From: an uncultured Collinsella sp.
GTDB taxonomy: Bacteria > Actinomycetota > Coriobacteriia > Coriobacteriales > Coriobacteriaceae
Direction: 5' to 3'
Length of the DNA stretch: 13,008 nt
Assembly (NCBI GenBank): GCA_938045085.1
Contig: CALINZ010000205.1
Location: 1 to 13,008, forward strand
Shown: in pieces, positions 1 through 4,974 of the stretch
How the letters are laid out: each line of letters starts with the position of its first letter
How positions within the stretch are numbered: position 1 is the stretch's first letter
Notes under the pieces: model-generated
What the model was told of the DNA's origin: nothing
Databases searched by the model: none
Seen by the model: only the letters and a program-made list of their open reading frames with translations
Position numbers and translations under genes: made by a program

Positions 1-45
1 CAGATGGAAGCTGCCCTCACCGGCGCTGCCATCACCTACCGCTGA
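1..45 (+). CDS. C-terminal tail of an upstream gene (partial)
   Basis: Fourteen codons followed by TGA at 43-45 are open from the left edge (ending ALTGAAITYR). The stop lies 47 bases before the start of the KDPG aldolase gene on the same strand, so the two are probably co-transcribed. The tail is too short to identify. A 2-keto-3-deoxygluconate kinase is the commonest partner of such an aldolase and would complete the pathway, but that is inference from context only. Confidence 0.6.
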   Translation, partial: QMEAALTGAAITYR

Positions 46-92
46 TCCGCTGAAACCGCCGGTTTCATTTTTTGCCGAAAGGAGTTTTTTGT

Positions 93-728
93 ATGGACAC
101 TTACGATCTGGTTTCCAAGCATCCGTTGCTGGCCATCCTGCGCAACGTTCCGCTGGAAAAGACCATTGATTACGCCGAGGCCGCCGTGCAGGGCGGTGCC
201 CCCTTCTTTGAGGTGGCACTGAATAGCCCCCACGCCCTGGAGCAGATCACGATGCTGCGCACCCATTTCGGGGACCGCTGCACCGTGGGTGCCGGCACCG
301 CCATTACCGTGGAGCGCTGCAAAGCCGCTCTGGACGCCGGTGCACAGTTCCTTCTGACCCCCGGCACCCCGCTGGATGTGTTCAGCTACTGCGCCGAGAA
401 CGACATCGCCCTGCTGCCTGGCGTGCTGACCCCCACCGATGTGGCCACCAGCCTGCAGTTCGGCTACAAGACCATGAAGCTGTTCCCGGCCGGCAGCATG
501 CCCCGCCACTACGTCAAGGACCTGCAGGGCCCCTTTGACGGCACCAACTACATGGCCATCGGCGGCGTGAGCCCCGCCAACGTCGAGGAGTACCTGAGCT
601 CCTCCGCCATCATCGCCTGCGGTGGCACCTGGATGGTCAAGCCGGCCCTGTTTGCCGACGGCGACTTCTCCAAGGTCGAGCAGATCGCCCGCGAGGCCAT
701 GGACGTCGTCAAGAAGGTCCGCGGCTAG
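93..728 (+). CDS. kdgA: 2-keto-3-deoxy-6-phosphogluconate/galactonate aldolase (class I)
   Basis: This 211-residue protein has the normal length of the Eda/DgoA family. It cleaves 2-keto-3-deoxy-6-phosphogluconate (or the galactonate epimer) to pyruvate and glyceraldehyde 3-phosphate in the cytoplasm, the last dedicated step of uronate catabolism. Visible family marks are ILR at 15-17, FEVALNSP at 39-46 with the likely catalytic Glu40, VGAGT at 65-69, LTPGTP at 88-93, and the Schiff-base lysine in MKLFPAG (Lys129), followed by a phosphate-binding IGGVSP stretch. The LNSP segment is the form seen in DgoA (galactonate) aldolases, whereas E. coli Eda has LRT with Arg49, so substrate preference is open. 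The ATG at 93 is chosen over an in-frame TTG at 72 because AAAGGAG at 78-84 sits 8 bases before it. It lies just after the truncated gene at 1-45 and ends at a strong terminator. Confidence 0.93.
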   Translation: MDTYDLVSKHPLLAILRNVPLEKTIDYAEAAVQGGAPFFEVALNSPHALEQITMLRTHFGDRCTVGAGTAITVERCKAALDAGAQFLLTPGTPLDVFSYCAENDIALLPGVLTPTDVATSLQFGYKTMKLFPAGSMPRHYVKDLQGPFDGTNYMAIGGVSPANVEEYLSSSAIIACGGTWMVKPALFADGDFSKVEQIAREAMDVVKKVRG

Positions 729-745
729 GTTTAGCTCTCTATCGT

Positions 746-783
746 GAAAGGGGGCGTGCCCTAGACCTCGCCCCCTTTCTTTT
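746..783 (+). terminator. Rho-independent terminator after kdgA
   Basis: Perfect 11-bp stem (GAAAGGGGGCG at 746-756 with CGCCCCCTTTC at 769-779), 12-base loop, then TTTT at 780-783. It begins 18 bases after the kdgA stop codon and should end that transcript. Confidence 0.9.
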
Positions 784-884
784 AAAGCGGCTCGGAAGCG
801 CGCCGTTTCCGTCACGAACAAGAACCAAAACCGTCTTGTATGCTGATAGAACGTGACGGAAGCGGCACGCCCCCGAGCCGCTTT
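784..884. repeat. Large imperfect inverted repeat
   Basis: Arms 784-816 and 852-884 are 33 bases each with 29 complementary positions. The 35-base centre has a further ACAAG/CTTGT pairing. It starts in the T-tail of the kdgA terminator and there is no convincing gene in it. As RNA it would form one long hairpin on either strand. Its function is unknown. Confidence 0.8.
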
Positions 885-946
885 GCCTACTCGGCTGGCA
901 GTCGCGCTCAACTGAGCCACTTCGGTAAAAACCGAGCCACCAAAAC

Positions 947-1013
947 AGCTGCGGCGCCGTCTGGAGGAATGGACCCTTGCTTCCGGTCTTTTCCTCCAAG
1001 CGGTGCCGCAGCT
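947..1013. repeat. Second inverted repeat downstream of kdgA
   Basis: Arms 947-969 and 991-1013 (23 bases, 20 complementary) enclose a 21-base loop. The outer half reads AGCTGCGGC on one side and GCCGCAGCT on the other. It has no T-run, so it is not a classical terminator. Confidence 0.75.
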
Positions 1014-1038
1014 TTGTGCCCCGGTTATGCCCCAACGC

Positions 1039-1105
1039 AGTTGCGGTGAAATAGGGACTGTTTGCGCCACCTAGGCCGCAAAACAGTCCCTATTTCACCG
1101 CAACT
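1039..1105. repeat. Palindromic intergenic repeat, copy 1
   Basis: Perfect 25-base arms (1039-1063 and 1081-1105) start AGTTGCGGTGAAATAGGG and end CCCTATTTCACCGCAACT, with a 17-base centre. It lies 14 bases beyond the gntR stop codon, between two convergent genes. The same arm sequence recurs at 1883-1991 and 7803-7869, so this is one member of a dispersed family (REP- or MITE-like). A role in ending or stabilising transcripts is possible, but neither strand has a T-run. Confidence 0.88.
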
Positions 1106-1119
1106 TATATGGGGATTGA

Positions 1120-1812
1120 TTAGATGAACGAGTCTTTGGACAGCTCAAAATAGTCGGGATGCAAGGCGATAACCGGACCCTGCTCCTCGGGCATCAGGTG
1201 CAAGTGCGTCTCTGCCAGATAACTCGCCGCATCGGTGTCGCCCCTCTTAATGGCCTCGAGAATCCGGCGATGCTGCCGACGAATCGGCTCCCAATCCAGA
1301 TCCTGCGACACCATACGCAACCAGTTGTATCGCTCAAAATGCGTGTTGACGCTCTTCATCCAATCCCACAACATGTGACGGCCGGCAATCACGAAACACG
1401 TCTCATGGAACAGGTTATCCAGGTCGAAAAAGCGACGCGTTTCGCTATGGTCGAGCGACTCGGACTCGGCAAGAATCTGCTCAAGCCGATGCTTTTGCTC
1501 GGGCGAGGCGGCCGAACAGCATTTAATAAGCACGCTTCTCTCGAGTTTCTCGCGCAAGAAACAAGCATTCTCGGCGCGTTCCATGCTGATCTTAGAAACG
1601 TAGGTGCCGCTTTTGGGACGCGTTTCCACCAGCTCCTGCTCGCGCAGGCGCACAAAGGACTCGCGAATGGGTGTGCGCCCGATTCCCGTCTCTTTTTCCA
1701 GACCAATCGCCGAAAGGCGCGTGCCGGGCTTGAGCTCGGCATAGATGATCTTGGAGCGCAATGCGTTGTATGCCTGATCTTGCAGGCTCTGATAATGCTG
1801 GTGCTGTTCCAT
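1120..1812 (-). CDS. GntR-family regulator, FadR subfamily with FCD ligand domain
   Basis: The 230-residue protein has an N-terminal winged helix (about 8-75, with ETGIGRTPIRESFVRL at 41-56 as the recognition region) and an FCD effector domain (about 80-210). The metal/ligand residues typical of FCD domains are seen: Asp132 and His136 in DLDNLFHE, His181 in RRQHRR and His203 in ETHLHL. FCD regulators commonly sense organic acids, and UxuR/ExuR/LgoR-type members sense hexuronates, which fits the neighbourhood; the actual ligand is unknown. The ATG at 1812 is chosen over an in-frame GTG at 1854 because AGAGGG lies just upstream and the wing-helix begins normally after it. The gene is convergent with kdgA and divergent from the membrane-protein gene. 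It is bracketed by two copies of the palindromic repeat. Confidence 0.88.
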   Translation of the reverse strand: MEQHQHYQSLQDQAYNALRSKIIYAELKPGTRLSAIGLEKETGIGRTPIRESFVRLREQELVETRPKSGTYVSKISMERAENACFLREKLERSVLIKCCSAASPEQKHRLEQILAESESLDHSETRRFFDLDNLFHETCFVIAGRHMLWDWMKSVNTHFERYNWLRMVSQDLDWEPIRRQHRRILEAIKRGDTDAASYLAETHLHLMPEEQGPVIALHPDYFELSKDSFI

Positions 1813-1882
1813 AAAGCCCTCTGATGAAGCCCACGTTTTGTCGAATATCACCACGTAATACTATCGCATCCTCCATCCCCTC

Positions 1883-1991
1883 AGTTGCCGTGAAATAGGG
1901 GCACTCGCGTCGCCAGCCTTGATCCGCAACTTCATCCGAACACTTCCCACGCGTCGCCAGGACCGCAAACGATCCCTATTTCACCGCAACT
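1883..1991. repeat. Palindromic intergenic repeat, copy 2
   Basis: Arms 1883-1900 (AGTTGCCGTGAAATAGGG) and 1974-1991 (CCCTATTTCACCGCAACT) pair at 17 of 18 positions around a 73-base centre. The centre contains an 11-base direct repeat CGCGTCGCCAG (1906-1916 and 1950-1960). The arms match copy 1 on the other side of gntR. Confidence 0.85.
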
Positions 1992-2050
1992 TCCAACCAG
2001 TCTTTTGGACGGGCTTTTTAGCTACCCTAGTCCACGGATCAGCCCCCTTG

Positions 2051-2208
2051 CCACAAAATGAGCCTATCTACTACGTTGAGACGAATACCCCCGAGCATGG
2101 CGGAATTCAATAAAAGAAAACCGCAGGTAGTCGACTTGCAAATTTCGCTGAAAGGCGGTTACGGTCGGCCCAGACGGGTTTAACGTAGTAGATGGGCGCA
2201 TTTTGTGG
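2051..2208. repeat. 158-bp element with 27-bp terminal inverted repeats
   Basis: Arms 2051-2077 and 2182-2208 match at 25 of 27 positions (CCACAAAATG... / ...CATTTTGTGG). The interior has AACCGC (2119-2124) pairing with GCGGTT (2155-2160), followed on the - strand by a T-rich stretch, which is a weak terminator-like hairpin. It encodes no recognisable protein. Size and ends resemble a MITE-like non-autonomous element, but I see no clear target duplication. Confidence 0.7.
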
Positions 2209-2309
2209 CGCAGCGCCGGCCTTACCCCAAATTGGCTGTCCACCCCCACTGCAATGCATGAGAAGACAGACCAGGGCTCGGCATTCAGCCAACAAGTTGT
2301 TGCAATTAG

Positions 2310-2321
2310 GTGAACGTTCAT
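2310..2321. promoter_or_regulatory. LacI-type operator site 1 (GTGAACGTTCAT)
   Basis: Palindromic core TGAACGTTCA at 2311-2320. Its start is 52 bases upstream of the TATACT -10 box of the 2646 promoter, so its centre is about -60 from the likely start of transcription. The same core recurs upstream of the dehydrogenase gene and, as variants, upstream of GH105. A CG-centred palindrome like this is typical of LacI-family regulators. Confidence 0.7.
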
Positions 2322-2340
2322 CTTGTTAATTCTATTTCGC

Positions 2341-2368
2341 TTTGCAAACGGATTCCCATGCGTATACT
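2341..2368 (+). promoter_or_regulatory. Promoter for the 2646 gene
   Basis: A near-consensus -10 box TATACT lies at 2363-2368. The -35 (TTTGCA at 2341-2346, 16-base spacer) is poor, which would fit a regulated promoter. Transcription would begin near 2375 and leave a leader of about 270 bases. Confidence 0.5.
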
Positions 2369-2376
2369 AAAGCTCG

Positions 2377-2394
2377 AACGAAACCGATTTCGTT
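2377..2394. promoter_or_regulatory. Second LacI-like palindrome at the predicted transcription start
   Basis: AACGAAACCGATTTCGTT has 7-base perfect arms around CCGA with a central CG step. It sits directly downstream of the -10 box, a classical repressor position. It differs from the GTGAACGTTCAC sites, so a different LacI-family protein would be expected. AAGCT/AGCTT at 2370-2374 and 2396-2400 extends the symmetry. Confidence 0.5.
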
Positions 2395-2400
2395 AAGCTT

Positions 2401-2600
2401 GGGCAATTGGATGCCAAGACGCACCCTACCATCTTGGCATCCAATTGCCCACGTCATGTCATTTGCTTTCTTCCCGTCTCGTTGAGTTCTTCAGTCCTAT
2501 TCCGATGCAACGAGACATTCCCGCACGACTGACCATGGGGCCGGCTTTTCTGCTTCTAAAGCAGTGCCTCCGATAACCCTCTTCTTTGCCGGCCCAGGTC
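2401..2600 (+). other. Structured 5' leader with three hairpins
   Basis: Between the predicted promoter and the 2646 start are three strong inverted repeats. The first is a perfect 19-bp stem (2401-2419 with 2432-2450). The second is a perfect 9-bp stem GTCTCGTTG/CAACGAGAC (2476-2484 with 2508-2516). The third is a multi-part stem: GACC/GGTC at 2531-2534 and 2597-2600, GGGCCGGC/GCCGGCCC at 2538-2545 and 2588-2595, with an inner CTGCTT/AAGCAG hairpin at 2550-2564. The last ends 30 bases before the ribosome binding site. This could be a cis-acting RNA or an independent small RNA. I do not recognise a known riboswitch class. Confidence 0.45.
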
Positions 2601-2645
2601 AGACATTTCTTTTCAGATCTCTTTCAATCGAAAGGATGCAGTAAC

Positions 2646-3325
2646 ATGCGACCGCTCATCATCATGCATGGCGAAGACATCGATTGGCGTCATACCGTCA
2701 TCAGAATGCTGATGTATCTGGCGGGCGTTGCCGTACTGGCACTCGGCATGAGCCTCCAGACGGCATCTGGTTTGGGCGTCGCTGCGCTTACGTGCTTTGC
2801 CACGACACTGTCCATGCTCACGGGCAAAACCCTCGGTTTTTGGATTACAGTTACCTATGTCGCCTACATCGCGGCGCAATTGGCTATCTTACGACGCGAA
2901 TTTCAGCCGCGCATTTTGCTCGAGCTTTTTTCTCAACGCTGATCGGCGGCTTCACCGATTTGTTCATGGCGGTCAACCCACTGCATCTCACGGCGCTCCC
3001 CGCACAGGTTGCGACCATGTTGCTCTCCCTCGCTGTCACCGCATTTGGCGTAAGCCTCGTCGTCAACATGGGCGTTGTCCCCAACGCACCCGATGGCTTG
3101 GTGCAGGTCATAGCCGAAAAACTTAAGCGTCGCTTTGGAGACGTAAAAGTCGTGTTCGACTGCTCACATGTTGCGATCTCACTCGCGCTCTCATTGCTCC
3201 TTATGCACAACTTAGGCGGCTTTGGCGTGACCACCGCTATCTCGGCACTGTTCTTGGGTCGCGCCATCAACATTGCCAATAGGCTGTTCGCCCAGCACTT
3301 TGTGCACACTGCATTTGGAAACTAG
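2646..3325 (+). pseudogene. YczE/YitT-like integral membrane protein, frameshifted
   Basis: Two overlapping frames together make one membrane protein of about 226 residues, the usual family length. The first part starts at ATG 2646 (AAAGGA at 2631-2636, 9 bases before it) and runs to a stop at 2940-2942, with hydrophobic segments around MLMYLAGVAVLALGM and LGFWITVTYVAYIAAQL. The second part continues from about 2932 to TAG 3323-3325 with FSTLIGGFTDLFMAVNP, then three more hydrophobic stretches. The join is at a run of six T (2926-2931); one additional T would restore ELFFSTLIGG. It could therefore be a real pseudogene, a sequencing error, or a site of slippage. The family is uncharacterised, perhaps transporters. 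Operator site 1 upstream ties it to the uronate genes. Confidence 0.8.
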
Positions 3326-3337
3326 GCCCGAGACCGG

Positions 3338-3540
3338 CTATACGCTGCGGTTTTGAAAATTCTCTTTGGCTCTAAAGTGCTTGATGCCGAGCTTGTCAAT
3401 CATGGCAACCAACGGAATTGCGCCAACAAGTACTCAAAGGATCGAAAAACTCCCGCAACCATAGATGGGCTCCCAAAAATTGCGCCGAAATGAAGAAGCG
3501 GGGCAAATTGAGCTCGGGGTTTGTGCCGCACATCTATGAG
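3338..3540 (-). pseudogene. Decayed C-terminal remnant of a membrane protein
   Basis: Reading right to left, one frame gives APLLHFGAIFGSPSMVAGVF and FRSFEYL. At about 3427-3432 the frame changes and continues GAIPLVAMIDKLGIKHFRAK to a TAG at 3338-3340. Insertion of one G would join them as FEYLVGAIPLV. The composition (hydrophobic stretch, then a short charged tail) looks like the end of a transporter. No start codon or full domain is left. The family was not identified. Confidence 0.45.
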
Positions 3541-3601
3541 AGGAGATATTTGATGCGTCCGGGCGCTACTCCATGTAGCCACCCTGAATGGCAGAGACTG
3601 T

Positions 3602-3797
3602 ATGCTCGGTAAAGGCTTGATCGTGCCGGAGGTATAGCGATTGGCCTTGGGCTTCCAAGCGGCTCGGCGCTCGACCGGAATACCATCGCCGCGCGCAACC
3701 CCACCGCAACCCCACCGCAACGCACGACGCCATGTACTTGCACCTGGTCTACAACCGCAACATGATTGCAGAGGGTGCACAGGCAAAAAGCAAATAA
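3602..3797 (+). pseudogene. Decayed C-terminal remnant of a second gene with an 11-bp duplication
   Basis: The frame ending at TAA 3795-3797 gives DAMYLHLVYNRNMIAEGAQA, while the stretch just before it reads well in a different frame as LDRNTIAARNPTAT. An exact 11-base tandem duplication (CCCCACCGCAA at 3699-3709 and 3710-3720) separates them. Removing one copy joins them without a gap as ARNPTATHDAMYLHL. Further upstream, MLGKGLIVPEV (from 3602) is cut by an in-frame TAG. I do not recognise the protein. It is a soluble-looking enzyme tail and clearly inactive as it stands. Confidence 0.5.
3699..3720. repeat. Exact 11-bp tandem duplication
   Basis: CCCCACCGCAA occurs twice in direct succession. 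Because 11 is not a multiple of three it explains the frame change in the remnant at 3602-3797. Confidence 0.95.
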
Positions 3798-3823
3798 CAG
3801 ACATCTCGATAATCGGCTCCAAC

Positions 3824-3851
3824 CGTTCACCTTTCAAAAGTGAACGTTCAC
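3824..3851. promoter_or_regulatory. LacI-type operator site 2 with extra half-site
   Basis: A perfect 12-base palindrome GTGAACGTTCAC lies at 3840-3851. A half-site CGTTCACCT at 3824-3832 repeats the right half (3845-3853) exactly two helical turns (21 bases) upstream. The core starts 53 bases before the TATACT box of the dehydrogenase promoter, almost the same spacing as site 1 to its -10 box. Confidence 0.75.
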
Positions 3852-3863
3852 CTGATTCTAGGA

Positions 3864-3899
3864 AAACCTAGGGTTTAATCCCTCTGCTTCACATATACT
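3864..3899 (+). promoter_or_regulatory. Promoter of the dehydrogenase-isomerase genes
   Basis: The -10 box is TATACT at 3894-3899. No good -35 exists. The region where it should be is covered by a palindrome AAACC-TAG-GGTTT (3864-3876) nested with CTAGG/CCTAG. The sequence after the -10 (CTTGTACGAAA) resembles that after the -10 of the 2646 promoter (CTCGAACGAAA), suggesting one shared start-site element. Confidence 0.5.
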
Positions 3900-3929
3900 G
3901 AGCTTGTACGAAAAACAAGACTTATATAG

Positions 3930-3941
3930 ATGAACGTTTCT
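3930..3941. promoter_or_regulatory. LacI-type operator site 3 (ATGAACGTTTCT), downstream
   Basis: An imperfect copy of the operator lies just before the ribosome binding site of the dehydrogenase gene. Its centre is 90 bases downstream of site 2, a spacing suitable for looping between two sites, as in lac-type repression. Confidence 0.45.
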
Positions 3942-3956
3942 TTTGAAAGGATTGCT

Positions 3957-4766
3957 ATGTCTGATCTTATGGACAGCTTCCGCCTGGATGGCAAGGTCGC
4001 GCTGGTGACCGGCGCCACCTACGGTATTGGCATGGCCATTGCCGAGGCGCTCGGCGAAGCCGGCGCCAAGATTGCCTTTAACGCCCGTCACGCCGACAAG
4101 GTCGCCGAGGCCGAGAAGCACTACCGCGAGCTGGGCTTTGATGCTCACGGCTATGTTGCCGACGTCACCGACGAGGCCGTCGTCGCCGAGCTCATCGCCA
4201 AGATCGAGGCCGATTTTGGCACCACGCCCGACATCCTGGTCAACAATGCAGGCGTCATCCAGCGCACGCCGATGCTCGACATGAGCGCCGAGGACTTCCG
4301 CCGTGTCGTCGATATCGACCTCAACGCCCCGTTTATCGTGTCCAAGGCCTGCCTGCCGGGCATGATCGCCAAGGGTCACGGCAAGATCATCAACATCTGC
4401 TCGATGATGAGCGAGCTGGGACGCGAGACCATCGCCGGCTATGCCGCCGCCAAGGGCGGACTCAAGATGCTCACCAAGAACATCTGCTCCGAGTTTGGCG
4501 AGGCCAATATCCAGTGCAACGGCATTGGGCCTGGCTACATCGCCACGCCGCAAACCGCGCCGCTTCGCGAGACGCAGCCCGACGGCAGCCGTCACCCATT
4601 TGATCAGTTCATCATTGCCAAGACGCCGGCCGCCCGTTGGGGCACGCCCGAGGACCTGAAGGGCCCCGCCGTGTTCTTGGCATCCGACGCATCGAACTTT
4701 GTCAACGGGCACATTCTGTACGTGGACGGCGGCATCCTTGCCTACATCGGCAAACAGCCGCAATAA
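3957..4766 (+). CDS. kduD: SDR-family 2-keto-3-deoxygluconate/DKII dehydrogenase (KduD/DhuD type)
   Basis: This 269-residue classical short-chain dehydrogenase shows the cofactor motif TGATYGIG (18-25), NNAG (96-99) and the catalytic tetrad Asn123, Ser149, Tyr162 and Lys166 (YAAAK). Automated annotation would often call it gluconate 5-dehydrogenase. Next to an RpiB-fold isomerase and a GH105 it is better read as the enzyme reducing 3-deoxy-D-glycero-2,5-hexodiulosonate to 2-keto-3-deoxygluconate with NAD(P)H in the cytoplasm. A start at ATG 3957 is preferred to ATG 3930 because GAAAGG (3945-3950) lies six bases upstream of it, while nothing useful precedes 3930, which falls inside operator site 3. 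The isomerase follows 208 bases later on the same strand. The exact substrate is inferred from context. Confidence 0.88.
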   Translation: MSDLMDSFRLDGKVALVTGATYGIGMAIAEALGEAGAKIAFNARHADKVAEAEKHYRELGFDAHGYVADVTDEAVVAELIAKIEADFGTTPDILVNNAGVIQRTPMLDMSAEDFRRVVDIDLNAPFIVSKACLPGMIAKGHGKIINICSMMSELGRETIAGYAAAKGGLKMLTKNICSEFGEANIQCNGIGPGYIATPQTAPLRETQPDGSRHPFDQFIIAKTPAARWGTPEDLKGPAVFLASDASNFVNGHILYVDGGILAYIGKQPQ

Positions 4767-4780
4767 GGAAACTGGGCGAG

Positions 4781-4888
4781 GCGGTCGGCAGTTAAGTCTG
4801 CTGCTCGGACAGTCCTGCGCAAGACGGAAAGCACATTAAGTGCTTTCCTTTGCGTGCGGAACTCACGACAGACTTAACTGCCGACCGC
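4781..4888. repeat. Nested inverted repeat between dehydrogenase and isomerase genes
   Basis: Perfect 20-base outer arms (4781-4800, GCGGTCGGCAGTTAAGTCTG, and 4869-4888) enclose an inner hairpin: GGAAAGCAC (4826-4834) with GTGCTTTCC (4840-4848), extended by CGCAA/TTGCG. The rest of the 208-base gap shows only the isomerase ribosome binding site. If the two genes share an mRNA, this 108-base structure lies in the middle of it and could control relative expression or stability. Confidence 0.85.
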
Positions 4889-4974
4889 CCGCACAGCTCA
4901 TCGCGGGTCGGATTAGCCGCCGCCCGCGCACAGAAACAAAAAACTGGAAACATTTGGTTGAAAGGTTAACTCCC

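Larger units (their letters stand above)
1813..2309. other. Gene-free region between gntR and the 2646 gene, left part
   Basis: I see no convincing gene in these roughly 500 bases. It holds the upstream region of gntR, palindromic repeat copy 2 (1883-1991), the 158-bp inverted repeat at 2051-2208 and a perfect small palindrome CAACAAGTTGTTG near 2290-2302. Short open frames on both strands share a PIYYV-containing peptide only because the inverted repeat is read from both ends. No clear gntR promoter was found. Confidence 0.6.

Noticed and set aside
36..1070. A 344-codon open frame on the - strand
   Set aside because: It runs antisense through kdgA, its terminator and three inverted repeats. 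Composition is that of a shadow frame.
1039..1105. Copy 1 of the palindrome as an ordinary terminator of gntR
   Set aside because: The stem is strong but no T-run follows on either strand, and the same arms occur upstream of gntR, where a gntR terminator makes no sense.
1919..2295. Two small proteins sharing a PIYYV peptide
   Set aside because: The similarity comes from the two arms of one inverted repeat read on opposite strands. Neither has a ribosome binding site I trust.
3333..3354. Weak hairpin ACCG...CGGTTTT as terminator of the membrane-protein gene
   Set aside because: The stem is only four base pairs and overlaps the end of the - strand remnant. Too weak to call.
3699..3720. A CRISPR or minisatellite repeat
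   Set aside because: There are only two adjacent copies of 11 bases without spacers. A single tandem duplication explains it.
3400..3837. A 145-codon - strand frame taken as an intact gene
   Set aside because: Only the part from about 3540 downward looks protein-like, and that part needs a frame change to reach its natural end. The upper part is antisense to another remnant.
3858..4763. A 301-codon open frame on the - strand
   Set aside because: It is antisense to the dehydrogenase, whose catalytic motifs are all intact.
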